DNA from: Stenocarpella maydis
Taxonomy: Eukaryota > Ascomycota > Sordariomycetes > Diaporthales > Diaporthaceae
Reading direction: 5' to 3'
Length of the DNA: 64,000 nt
Assembly: GCA_002270565.1 (NCBI GenBank)
Contig: NQMI01000059.1
Location: 186,001 to 250,000 of the forward strand
A model generated the notes under the pieces. That model ran no database searches and was not told the origin of the DNA. It saw nothing but the letters and a program-made list of their open reading frames with translations. Every line of letters starts with the position of its first letter. The first letter of the stretch is position 1. Shown piece after piece: positions 21,672-32,098 of this stretch. A program made the translations under genes and the position numbers.

Positions 21672-23022
21672 ATGAGACTCAGCACATCCTCCCTCGTCGC
21701 ACTGCTGGCGCCGGCCGCCACTGCTCGCTTCATCGAGCGCACCGAGGGCAACAACGTTCAGCTGTATCCCCAGGGCGTCTACGAGGAGTCGAGCGAGAAG
21801 TTCCTGGTCGAACTCGCGCCCGGCGACACCAGGTGGATCACAGAGGACGAGAAATGGGAGCTCCGACGTGTAAGCCCTCGCGCCTCATCCCCTCCCCAGC
21901 CTTAATCTCCGATATAGTCTGCGCGCATACTGACGGCCACGCGACACGCAGGATGGCCAACAGTTCATGGACATCACCGAGACCCGAGACCTCGGCGCAT
22001 CCCAGCTGCACGCCCGCGCCAGCCCCGTCTTCCCCGCCAAGGCCTCGTTCCAGGACAAGGTCAAGCCCCTGCTCAAGGACCTCTCCAAGACCGAGATGCG
22101 CGAGAACCTCGAGAAGTTCTCCAGCTTCCACACCCGCTACTACAAGTCCGACTACGGCAGGCAGTCCTCCGAGTGGCTCCTGAAGCAGATCAAGGACATC
22201 ATCAAGGAGTCCGGCGCGGATGGCGACGTCTACGCCGAGGCGTTCCCCCACTCGTGGCAGCAGAGCTCCATCATCGCCACCATTCCTGGCCAGACTAACT
22301 CCACCGTTGTTGTCGGCGCACACCAGGACTCCATCAACCTGTGGCTGCCGTCCATTCTCGCCGCCCCTGGCGCGGATGACGACGGGAGCGGCACCGTCAC
22401 CATCCTCGAGGCATTCCGCGTCCTGCTCAGCTCCGACGCCGTGCGGAAGGGCAGGCTGGAGAACACCATCGAGTTTCACTGGTACTCGGCCGAGGAGGGC
22501 GGCCTCCTGGGTAGCCAGGCCATCTTCTCCGAGTACGAGAAGCAAGGCCGCGACGTCAAGGCGATGTTGCAGCAGGACATGACCGGATACGTGGAGAAGA
22601 CTATCAAGGCCGGGAAGCCCGAGAGCGTCGGCGTCATCATCGACTTCGTCGACCCCAAGCTGACCGAGTTCATCAAGAAGATCGTCGTCGAGTACTGCGA
22701 CATCCCCTTCGTGGAGACAAAGTGCGGATACGCCTGCTCGGACCACGCCTCTGCCTCCAAGGCCGGGTACCCGTCTGCGTTCGTCATAGAGTCGGCTTTC
22801 GAGGACAGCGACGACCACATTCACTCTACTGATGACACCATCAAGTACCTGTCATTTGACCACATGCTCCAGCATGCTCGCATGACCCTTGCTTTCGCTG
22901 TATGTGCCCCCACCTCTCCTTTGCAGACTTGATGCTGACCCGGATGACTCCAGTACGAACTGGGCTTCACCGACTTCGTTAAGCTCAAGAGCGGTAACGC
23001 CGGTGCTGAGGACGAGTTGTAA
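21672..23022 (+). CDS. Secreted leucine aminopeptidase, M28 zinc peptidase
   Basis: Secreted exopeptidase removing N-terminal residues from peptides, 404 residues from three exons: 21672-21869, 21952-22899 and 22954-23022. The signal peptide is [18 protein letters not shown], followed by a propeptide of about 70 residues. The di-zinc site is recognisable: His in VVGAHQDS, bridging Asp in [11 protein letters not shown], the Glu pair in [11 protein letters not shown], Asp in MLQQDMTGY, and His in DHIHSTDDT. Paired cysteines in [19 protein letters not shown] match the fungal Lap1/AP1 disulfide region. Length, order of motifs and the C-terminal YELGFTDF fit fungal M28E aminopeptidases used in extracellular protein digestion. 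Both introns are short with canonical borders. Confidence 0.94.
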
Positions 23023-25011
23023 GACACCATTGCGAGATCTGGACCAGACGTATTGAGCAAGTTCTCTTTGGTTGGTCAGGCCAAGAGACACCTTGTACCA
23101 GGCAGGCTAGGATGAGCGCCGCTCTGCACGGGGCATATCAGCTGAGGGGGACTCCTCGGCGTCCCGATCAACGCTCCATACCTAGATAGTTTTCCCCTTG
23201 CATTTTATATGGTCAACTTTCGGAGTTTTAGGAGCAGCTCAATATTATCGCGTGGAATGCCCTAGAATTCCATGTTCGCACGCAGTTGCTCGAGCTTCCA
23301 CGGTGACCAAAACAAGCGGCTGACGGCCTTTGCAAGAGGGGGCTACCGACATCTTAGAGCGGCCCTTGGTGTCTGGTAACGAGTCTCCCGCCGGACTTGC
23401 GCTTGACGGCAAACCTTCCACATCATGATCCAATAGATGTTTCGCTTGCTCTCCAAGAAGTGGCTCCTGGCCTGATGTTATTCTAACGATGTCGACTAGA
23501 GATGCTTGTTGTTTTTAAATTGACATGTCCCATGCCAAACCCATGCCGCCGCAGAGAAGGAAGCACCGCGTCAGCCCGCACTATATTGTCGCGCACAGAG
23601 CTGGTTGTTCTGTTCGCTGCCGACCATTTCGACAGGCTACGGGCCTTTGGTTGGCCTAAGGAATACCGTTGTGAAGGCCTCATCCCACATCAACCACATA
23701 GGCCTCTCGCCAGCACTATTCGCAAATTCAAAATCATCATTACACCTACCCAAGTACCACAGGCAGCCAGTTGCCCCCTAAAGAAAATATTTACAGTCAA
23801 AGCTTCCTCCTAATATAGCCACCCAGAGGGCTCCGCAGCACCTGAAGGGAGAACTACATAGCACCCAGAAGGAGCAGCCAGAGGAAGGGCTGAGGGCCCA
23901 AAGGGAGGGCTAGGTCGGGAGCCTAGATGGTTTGAAAGGCTATAGGGGGACACAGCGATTTAAAATGTTTTAAAAGTAGGGCTAAGAGTATTATTCGGTA
24001 ACCTGTAGGGTAGTTATAGTGATTCTTGAATTTGCGACCAGTGCTGGGCAGAGACCTCCGTAATCAACCCCCGTTCCTCCACGAGGCGCTGGCTGCACCC
24101 TCCCATCTGCGGCTTAAAAGGAGGCTGCCTGCCTTTACTCGGCCCAGCGTCTCGACGCCAACAAAGCTCCCAGGGTGATTGCCAAAAGGTTTCAAGCCCC
24201 AGCGGTCTGGTCCGGGTGCCTCGTGATCGCTCGGTTGAAATCCGTGGGAGAGCAATGTCTCCTCACGATGTGTTCCCCTCGTTTCAGCTCCCGTGAAGAG
24301 ATCCTGCCCCAGGTGTTCGAGCAGATCATCTCTACCGCCGAAGCCCCCCCCCCACCCCCCGGAGAAATCGCTGGCCATGATACCCAAAGGTCCCTGGCCA
24401 GGTCTGCTAAAACATTAGGTGCGCCGCTCGCCTTGGTCGTGGCATGGGCCCATCCGGTTACAACCCTGACATCATGTCCCGGATCTCAGTGATGGGCAAA
24501 TGGAAAATGGCCCCACCAGAAGCGCTCCCGTTGCGAAACGATGTCGGAGGGGTGCAGACTCGCCCAGCGTCTGGTCTGGGCTCCGTCGTACAAGAGGGCG
24601 TCGGGAAGACCTCCTGCCAGGTTGAGCTCGGGTTCGCGCCCGAGGCTTCGGTCCATCCCCAGCAGCCCAGGACGGAGTGACGGGCCCGCCGGATATTGCC
24701 CACTGCCAACAAGACTGTCTCAATATGGGCCTGACGAGAAGCTAGTTTGACAGCCCCCCCCCCTTCTTTCTCCCCTTGGACAAAATATCGGCGGCGCGTA
24801 CGGCATTTTCCGCAGCCGTGGGGGGTTGCTGTAGTTTAGTCGCGGACACCCCATGATGGGCATTTCGTATCGAAACCGACTGGTCCTTCGCGCGTTCAGG
24901 CAGCTTCCCGCCCGTAAATCGCGTCGCCTGTCCCCTCTCCTCCTCCAAGAAGCAGCGAATTGAAGGCAGTTCTATAAGATATTAAGTTTAGTCAGCGTGC
25001 AGCAGTGTCCC
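23023..25011. other. Gene-poor region with dispersed repeat relics
   Basis: No supported gene in almost 2 kb. Around 23810-23960 the sequence repeats motifs such as CACCCAGAGGG, CACCCAGAAGG, AGAGGAAGGGC and CCCAAAGGG, which also occur near 9890 and 32200. The 23930-24020 stretch is AT-rich. Open frames from 24064 to 24680 on both strands overlap and show no family resemblance. Confidence 0.55.
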
Positions 25012-26031
25012 TCACCGTTCCGGGTATTGGTAATCCCGGTGGTGAATCCCCTGCCCTTGGTCAAAGTACTCGTGCTCCTCGATGCCCTGCCCACCGCCCC
25101 AACCGCGGTACCCATAGTCCCCCCCATATGACGAGTACCCCCCGTCCCCCGGGGCGTACGAATAGCTCCTGTCCGGCCCGTGGTACCGGCCATCCCACGA
25201 CGGCTGCGGCCGGAGCGGCGCGCGCGGCATCGGGCTGCGGGCGTATATCCTGCCCGGGTCGGAGCGCATCGAGTAGGCCCTGCTGTCCCCGTACGCGGAC
25301 GAGCGGGGCGGGTAGTACCCCAGCGGCGGCGGCCTGCGGCTGCGGCCGGTCCGCGTCGTGAAGTTGCTCGTCATGCTGTTGGCCCGCGACCCGCCGTTGT
25401 ATACGGACTCGGGCCTCGCCTCGGGTATGTCGAAGGGCCCACCCCCGGGCACGTAGTACACCGGCGGGGGCGCCTTTGGGGCCGCCAGGTGCGGCGGCGG
25501 GACGCGGTCGTAGTAGCCGGGACCGTACCCGGAGTCGCTGCTCGCCGGCTCTGCCCCCGGGCCCCAACCGCCGGCCACGGACTGCGCGTCCTGGTACCCG
25601 CCGTAGTCGTCCCCGTAGTCGTCGTTGTACTGGCCACCCCGGGAGGCCTGTGACACGACCGTCGACCTCTTGACAGACGACATGGTGGTCAGCCTGTCGG
25701 CCGCCGCCGCCGCCGCCGCCGCCTGGCCGCCAGTCTCGTCCTGCCGCTGCCACAGCTCGTCGGCGGTCGGGGGCTGGATGGCGGCCGGCTCGACGGCGCG
25801 GAAGGTGCCGGCGCGCATGTCAGCCGCGATCTGCCTCTCCAGCTCCTTGACCTCGGCGTCGGACATCTGCTTCCAGCGCCCGCCGAAGAGCCGCCTCATG
25901 GTGCGTCGGAACCTGCGCAGGACCATCCTTTTCACCGTGTCGTCATGTCTCGTGGATGGGGTGATGATGTCGATCCCAGCGACGCCCGGAGAGCTTTGGT
26001 GGTGGTGGCCTTGCTGGGCTTGGGGTGGCAT
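25012..26031 (-). CDS. Gly/Tyr/Pro-rich hypothetical protein
   Basis: Unrecognised protein of 339 residues, from the ATG at 26031 (the frame opens slightly further with a GTG). Residues about 35-95 look structured and charged: KRMVLRRFRRTMRRLFGGRW followed by an acidic helix DAEVKELERQIAADM and ADELWQRQDE. An alanine run comes next. The remaining two thirds are low complexity, with many YGD, YGG, SYG and PPP elements and scattered arginines, ending RDYQYPER. Such Tyr/Gly/Arg-rich tails are often disordered. There is no signal peptide or membrane segment. A spliced upstream exon cannot be excluded. The long single frame and strong third-position GC bias favour a real gene. Confidence 0.6.
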   Translation of the reverse strand: MPPQAQQGHHHQSSPGVAGIDIITPSTRHDDTVKRMVLRRFRRTMRRLFGGRWKQMSDAEVKELERQIAADMRAGTFRAVEPAAIQPPTADELWQRQDETGGQAAAAAAAADRLTTMSSVKRSTVVSQASRGGQYNDDYGDDYGGYQDAQSVAGGWGPGAEPASSDSGYGPGYYDRVPPPHLAAPKAPPPVYYVPGGGPFDIPEARPESVYNGGSRANSMTSNFTTRTGRSRRPPPLGYYPPRSSAYGDSRAYSMRSDPGRIYARSPMPRAPLRPQPSWDGRYHGPDRSYSYAPGDGGYSSYGGDYGYRGWGGGQGIEEHEYFDQGQGIHHRDYQYPER

Positions 26032-26443
26032 CAGGGTCACCGGGTGGGGGGCGGGATGAGTAAGGGGGTGAGTGGGTGGGTGAGTGAGTTGGTGAGTGAG
26101 CGAGAGGACCCGTGAGTGAGTCCTGCAGGCGGGCGGATGAACGAGTGCGAGGTGTGGTTGTGAGTGGCCTCAGCTGGGAGAGTTTGACTTTGGGACCAGC
26201 CAAGGGGGCTGTGTGGGAGCACCAATCAAGGGGGTGTGGGTGCTTGGAGACGTTGTTCAGGACCGGGTGATCCCAGGAGTGTGGAGGCTCAGAGGGGGCC
26301 ACGCTTGTAGGACGGCCAAGGCCCATGTATCTGCTGTGATTTGGTGAAGGATATGGCCGGGTAGTCGGTCACTCAGTCACTCATTGCACAACCCAAGGGA
26401 TGCCGCGTCACGTCGAGCGCAGGTTGTTGGGGGCGTAAGGCGA

Positions 26444-26467
26444 TGTGTGTGTGTGTGTGTGTGTGTG
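26444..26467. repeat. TG dinucleotide microsatellite
   Basis: About 12 TG units in non-coding sequence. Confidence 0.9.
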
Positions 26468-27275
26468 GAGGGAGGTGGTTTGTGCTTTGCGCAACGCCTG
26501 AGCTTGTGACGACACTGATTGACTCGAACTTCGGGGGCTGAGAGGCACGTCTCAAACCACCACCAGCAACAAAATATAGCTTGTCAGGCAGAGAGAGGGT
26601 CGGCGAGATGACGATCCTACAGCGGGCAGAGTAGCTGTTAACCTCGGTGGTGTCTGCGAGTTTCAAGTCTGGGGGCAACAAGCAGGCGTTTCAGTGACCA
26701 TGACCGTAAACGTCCGCACACCAGGGCACCGCTGCATTCGGGCAACTAATATTAAACTGTGAATCTCGTATACGTATTCATTGCGCAAAGGAATGTTGGT
26801 GTCAAGGGAGATGCGGATGCTCGGTGGGAATATACTTACTGACAGTATGGTTTGGCCACCATGATATGCCGAACATGTGCCGGAACCTAGATCAAGTCCG
26901 TGGTGGCTGGTCGTGGGCACATGCTGGCCTCCCGACAGCACATGCAGAATTCCATCGCCTTCCTACCAGCCCCATCCCCAAGTTTTCCTTGCATGACCGG
27001 ATTCTGCCCCCTTCATGCATCATCATTATGTTGTCGTTCCGGGTCCGGCCATGCGGGCGCGCACAGGCTCGCCTCGTGTCACGGCCGCACAAACCCAGCA
27101 CCTGCGCAGCTCTCCCTTCGCGTCGCCATCTGGGCTTGGGCCTTGCGCTTGCCGGAGAGCGGACGGACTCCAATCATCAGCACGCTAACGCGGCCGTGGT
27201 TACCTGGCCATTCGGCCCCGGGCTGCCGATTGGGCCGGTGTTGACAAAGCTGGCATGCCCCGAAGACGCTCTCGG

Positions 27276-27410
27276 GGGGTCCCAAACGTTAAGTTGTCTT
27301 GTAGATACATGTTCCGTTGGCAATTCTGGACCCACGAATCCACAAATTGCCCGACTTGTTAGCAAAAGAGACCCTGGGTGGAGAGGTCCGCGTTTAACGT
27401 TTGGGATCCC
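27276..27410. mobile_element. Short inverted-repeat (MITE-like) element
   Basis: About 135 bp bounded by inverted copies of a 17-bp end: GGGGTCCCAAACGTTAA on the left, and its reverse complement with one mismatch (TTAACGTTTGGGATCCC) on the right at 27394-27410. There is no coding capacity. No clear target duplication could be seen, so the exact ends are uncertain. The right end is echoed at 33472-33486. It is probably a non-autonomous DNA element or its relic. Confidence 0.5.
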
Positions 27411-28144
27411 GGAGGAGGCGTACTAGTGTAGTGTATGTAGAGCTACTGTAGCTTACTATGTAGACTAGCTATGCAGGCTATAGCTGTTCGTGATGGACCC
27501 ATACGGGATTCAGGGGTTTCCGGGGTTTGTTCTCAGGGTCTCTCAATTCGAGCATACCCTCCCCCCCGCCATCCACCTGTCCTCACCACCACGCTCAGCC
27601 CTCTGGAGCTCAAAGATTGCCCCATGGATTAGCAGAGTTCGATGCATGCACGCACGCATCGTGAGAAGCCTTGACACCTTTTTGAGTCTCCAATTCCATG
27701 ATTCTCGGGACGATCACGGGCGATCACAGATGAGATTGCAGTGCAGGTTGGCAAGACCCGAACTCTCGGGTGCGCTGCGCGTGGGGGGAACATTATCCCC
27801 CCTTGCTCTGCTCCTGTTTAGTCGACGTCATGAGATATATTAGGCGGTATCGTCTTCTATCTCCTGACTGAGTTCGCAAATCATGGGTTACCATACCCGG
27901 GGCCGGCCAATTACCGGAAATCCTCACACTGGACAGAGCTGTGTGAGCAGATAGACCGACACTCGTAGAATCGCGACATCAGGAGACTTGCCCCGGTGGA
28001 GCCAGCCACATCGACGGCGTATATCACCAAGAACCAAGTAAAAAGATCCCACCTCTTTCCTGGCTCAACCCCTCAAGTGCTCCGATGCGCCTTACTGCCC
28101 CGAGATCTCGCCTACTACGTGGTTTCTCGCCTACACCAAGCACG

Positions 28145-29086
28145 ATGGCACTCCATCAAGCAAAATCAGCCAAGCTGATCTGTAAGTGATCCTGTTCTTC
28201 AACACATCACCAGCCTCGTCTTGCGACCACCAACCCATGAGTCATCAACACCCACAGCTGCACATCGCCAGGTCGTCTCGGTAGGAAACATCACAGGATG
28301 CCCGCTGACACACGCACAGTCGCACCTGCGGGCAGCGAACAAAACGCCCGCGCAGGCCAGTTCCTCCAGCACCAGGACGGCCTGCACCGGCGCGACCTGG
28401 ACCCAGCCAGCCCCATCGCCCAGTTCCACGCGTGGTTCTCAACCGCACAGTCCTACTCCACCGCCCCCGCGGCGGCGGCGACGGCCGAGACAGGCTCCCA
28501 GCAGCAGCAGCAGCAGCCCGCCATCGCCCACCCTGAGACGTGCACCCTCTCGACGGCGCACCTCCCCTCGGGCCGCGTGTCCGCCCGCATGGTGTACATG
28601 AAGGAGCTCGACGCCAGGGGCTTCGTGGTCTATTCCAACTTCGACACGAGCCGCAAGGCCGCCGACCTCGGGACGAACCCCTGGGCGAGCCTCGTCTTCT
28701 GGTGGGAGGCCCTGGAGCGCCAGGTGCGCGTCGAGGGCCGCGCCCAGCGCCTGACCCGCGAGGAGAGCCAGCGGTACTTTGACACGCGCGTGAGGGGCAG
28801 CCGCGTCGGGGCGTGGGCGAGCCGGCAGAGCGCGGTGCTCAGGCCCGAGGGCCAGGGCGACGACGACGACGGGCGGGCGCAGCTGCAGCGCTGGGTCGAC
28901 GAGGTGGAGCGGCGGTTCGACGGCTCCGAGGACATCCCCGTGCCTGACTTCTGGGGAGGGCTGAGGATCGTGCCCGAGAGGGTTGAGTTCTGGCAGGGTA
29001 GGGAGAACAGGCTGCACGACCGGTTTGTTTATGACAAGGTCGAGGGGCAGGAGGACAAGTGGACGTTGGAGCGGCTGAGCCCTTGA
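28145..29086 (+). CDS. pdx3: Pyridoxamine 5'-phosphate oxidase
   Basis: FMN-dependent enzyme that oxidises pyridoxine or pyridoxamine phosphate to pyridoxal phosphate, the last step of vitamin B6 salvage. Exons are 28145-28181 and 28320-29086 (267 residues). The tiny first exon gives MALHQAKSAKLI, and joining to TTC yields LIFAPAGSEQ, matching the N-terminus expected of fungal Pdx3. An in-frame ATG at 28298 would lose this and is less likely. Motifs: DPIAQF-like SPIAQFHAWF, SGRVSARMVYMKELDARGF with YSNFDTSRKAADL (FMN/PLP binding), NPWASLVFWWEALERQVRVEG, SRVGAWASRQS, and the C-terminal WGGLRIVPERVEFWQG and RLHDR before the end WTLERLSP. A Gln-rich insert sits near residues 65-75. Confidence 0.93.
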
Positions 29087-29441
29087 GTTTCAGCTGATTG
29101 ATAGATATATTTACTCGCCTCTGGATGGCACGATTGGGGACGGCGCTAGAACACTGTCGCTCGGGGGCAGCTCGCACTTGCTCACTTGACTGAGCCGATT
29201 CGCATCGCACTCAACCGGGCTCTTTCCACAAGTCTGCCACCCTATTCGGTGCGCTTCTATAGGCCGATTATTGTCCTACCAACAGACATCTTCATGAGCA
29301 AAAGCCCACAACTACCGGCCACGCAACGCATTGATCCATGAATACATTGGCCCATATTCTCGACAAACGCCTGACGCATATCTCCACCAGTACAGAAACA
29401 CCAACAGGCCTTCTGACATTCTCTGTTGCTCTAGATATACT
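29087..29441. other. Intergenic region between convergent genes
   Basis: Short 3'-to-3' spacer between the oxidase gene and the phosphatase gene. No gene is seen. Confidence 0.6.
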
Positions 29442-30919
29442 CTACAGGAAATAATCAGCCACAGGCTTCTTGGCCGGCATACCTCTTGAATCCTGCGGTG
29501 CGGCCTGAAACACCCTGTACCGCCTCGCCGGTCCGACGGTCGCCGGTGGTATCTGGCCCTCGGTCAGTGGCGCCTTGCCCGCCGCCCCGCCGTCGCTCCT
29601 GTTCACATCTCCATTGCTCCGCGAGAATGTACCAAGGCCAGACTCATCCTCGGACAGCTCCAGCAGCGCCGCCACGTTGCCACAGCGGTAGCAGTAGTTT
29701 GGAGCCGACCAGACGGTCACGATGCTGGTGTCAAACATCTCCTTGAACCCTTCCATGACCAGCTGGTGCGCACGCGCGATCAGCGACAGGTTGTTCTTGC
29801 TGTTGAACTGCCTAACAATATCTGCGCCAAACAGGAACCCTGCGCCACGCGGTGAGAGACCCCAGCCGTCGATATCATCAGGGTCCGACCACAGCAGGTC
29901 GCACATGGCCCCTTCGTGGGGGACCTCCTGTTTCCGATCAAGCAGACGGATCTTATCCACCGTGTCTATGAGCGGACTGAGGCCACCGTGAACGCAGAGC
30001 ACTGCGCCAGCCGGGTTGCCAACTGACCCGCCGCTCGAACCCGACGCCCCGGATCCTGGAGGGCCCGTCTTGTCTCCAGTGGCGGCCGCGGTGCCGTTGG
30101 GGCTCTTGTTCTGCTCCTCGCCCTCCAGGTTCCGGCGCGGGAACCTGCTGATCACGTCGCGGTCCGCGTTGCAGACCTCAATCTCTGTGTTCTGCTCCAA
30201 GTACTCCTGCTCTGAAGGGCTGTCGCTGGCGGGGTATAGGGTGTTCGAGGCACCTAGGACGATGGCGCCCAAGGCGAGGTAGTCGAACACATCGCAGCAA
30301 TACCTCCATACGTTGGCGCTACCGTATTTGCGCAAGCATTCGTCGTAGAACCCGTATACGGTAGTGATCTGTCGTGACTCGTGATTGCCCCTGATGAGTG
30401 TCATGCGATCGGGGTAGCGGACCTTGAGACAGAGGAGGAGGAGGAAGGATTCGAGGGAGTAGAATCCACGGTCGACGAAGTCGCCTGCAGAGGAGTCCGG
30501 TTAATTATAAAATCTCAGGCAGTCACCACTGCGGCCGAGGTCCAGGGGAGGAGGCGGCATACCCATGAATAGATAGTTGGTGTCTGGCACATCGCCTCCC
30601 ACTCGAAAGAGCTCCATTAGATCATGGAACTGGCCGTGTATGTCGCCACATATCTACTGCACGTCAGTGTGATTGCAGCCAATAAAGCGCGAGGAATTTA
30701 AGGCTTCGCATACCGTGACGGGCGCGCAGACTGTGACAACATTTCCCTCTTCTATCAAGAGCTCCCGTGCCTTGTGACATATCTCGCGGACTTGGGCTTC
30801 CGGTATGGGACGACATGCTCGGAGCTGTGCGATGGCTCTGGACACGATTGTCAGCACCGTCGCGGAGAGGTTGAGATAGGTGCTCAGGGTGGGCTGGCTC
30901 ACTTGTCCAGGTCGCTCAT
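29442..30919 (-). CDS. ppg1: PP2A-like Ser/Thr phosphatase catalytic subunit, Ppg1 type
   Basis: Metal-dependent protein phosphatase of the PP2A-like branch. Exons (minus) are 30903-30919 (17 bp), 30714-30837, 30563-30653 and 29442-30484, giving 424 residues in frame. It starts [20 protein letters not shown]. Catalytic motifs in order: [45 protein letters not shown] and [13 protein letters not shown], and it ends DYFL like methylated PP2A tails. It is far longer than the roughly 306-310-residue family norm. One Ser/Gly-rich insert of about 80 residues sits between the LGASN and AVLCVHGG blocks, and another of about 35 precedes [10 protein letters not shown]. The N-terminus fits fungal Ppg1 better than Sit4/PP6, but that choice is from memory. 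All metal ligands are present. Confidence 0.88.
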
Positions 30920-31546
30920 CTTGACGACAACGGCTGCAGCTGCACAGCCTCAACAGGAGGCTGGGATGCAGCTTTGGGGCGGTCAATGGTACGCTCGCAT
31001 AGCACATGCACGAGTTAAGAATATTGGGAGGCGCTCAATAACAAGAAGGAAGAAAATGCAGGGCAGTCGCTAATCGCGCTACGAAAGGGGCTGCAAGGTT
31101 GATGGTGGGGAAGGGTTGAGATCGGATCGCAGATGGGGTTTGCGGTAGAAGTGTGGTTTAAGCTGTCGCGATGCGTACACTAACTACATAGTACACCAGT
31201 CCTTACCCCAGATCAACATAACTCGATTGGCAAGGGTTCTCAACCTCAAGAGGGCGCTAATGCCGCCCGCTGCCCAGCCCAAGTCCACACAGTGTGGCGC
31301 ACCAGCCTGAGCAGTCTGCCTGCCGGGAGGAGGGAGGCCCAATCAGATGGCAAGTCATCTCGAGCTTCCTGTCGGCAATTTTCCATGGGCATGACGACTT
31401 GCGCCAAAGGCTGCTGCAGCTTCATGGTCACTCAACCCCAGCTCACAAGCCATGAGCACAACACTGATGGCTTCATGTAAGTGCGATTGGTGGGTCCCAG
31501 CACATTTCTATCGAGCTAACCAACGCGCCTGCAGAGTTCCTGGCTG
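30920..31546. other. Intergenic region upstream of the phosphatase gene
   Basis: Presumed promoter of the phosphatase gene plus unassigned sequence. No gene is seen. Confidence 0.55.
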
Positions 31547-32098
31547 TCATCCACCACCCTCGCCATCATGCCACCACATCTCCACCCGAGGTCCCGAATG
31601 ACCTCGTCCTTGTTCGCGACCACCATGCTTGCCAGCTTCTTTGTGGTAGCACTCCCTCATGTACTCCCATGTCCTGCTCCAAGGGTCACATATGCCGATG
31701 GTGATATAGTGGAAGACGAGAATGGCCGGAGGAGGAGGAGGCGGAGGGTGCAGCAGCAGAGCCAAGAGGTTGAGGGCGGCGTTGTGCAGTTCGACAACAT
31801 AACTCGCGAAGACTTGGCCGAACATAAACAGACCAGGACCAAACGCGAATGCCCGGTACCGAAGCCTGGCGGAAAGGTCGGCGAGCTCCTAGGCTTCAAG
31901 CAGACCAGCAAGCCTCAAACCACACATGATAGCCCCGAGGGCCGTACGTTATGACAACCCAAGGTCGATTGAACCCCAAGATACAATACGAAACCAGTCT
32001 AATACCAGTTGACGGATCTCATGTGGAATGCAGCTTGCAAGAGAACGGACATCTCGGAACTGTTGCCAGAAGTCCTCATCCGTGTGCAATTGATTCAG
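31547..32098 (-). pseudogene. Possible decayed gene of unknown family, cut by a repeat
   Basis: Two separated minus-strand segments read like real protein. From 32098 the frame gives LNQLHTDEDFWQQFRDVRSL, ASCIPHEIRQLVLDWFRIVSW and then stops near 31950. From about 31892 another frame gives ELADLSARLRYRAFAFGPGL and FMFGQVFASYVVELHNAALN and runs to a stop at 31547. They could be two exons, with an acceptor at CTTGAAGCCTAG. The 5' end meets the poly-C tract and dispersed repeat at 32110-32291, where the protein-like sequence ends. I do not recognise the family. The plus strand is also open here (31568-31954), so the call is weak. Confidence 0.3.

Larger units (their letters stand above)
26032..28144. 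other. Intergenic region with tandem repeats and a MITE-like element
   Basis: Starts with imperfect GTGAGTGG-type repeats at 26050-26160 and has a GT microsatellite at 26444-26467. A short inverted-repeat element lies at 27276-27410. No gene is seen. Open frames at 26824-27426 are arginine- and proline-rich without motifs. Confidence 0.6.

Noticed and set aside
24064..24680. Overlapping frames on both strands between the aminopeptidase and the Gly/Tyr-rich gene
   Set aside because: No family resemblance, no intron signals, and mutual overlap. Treated as chance frames.
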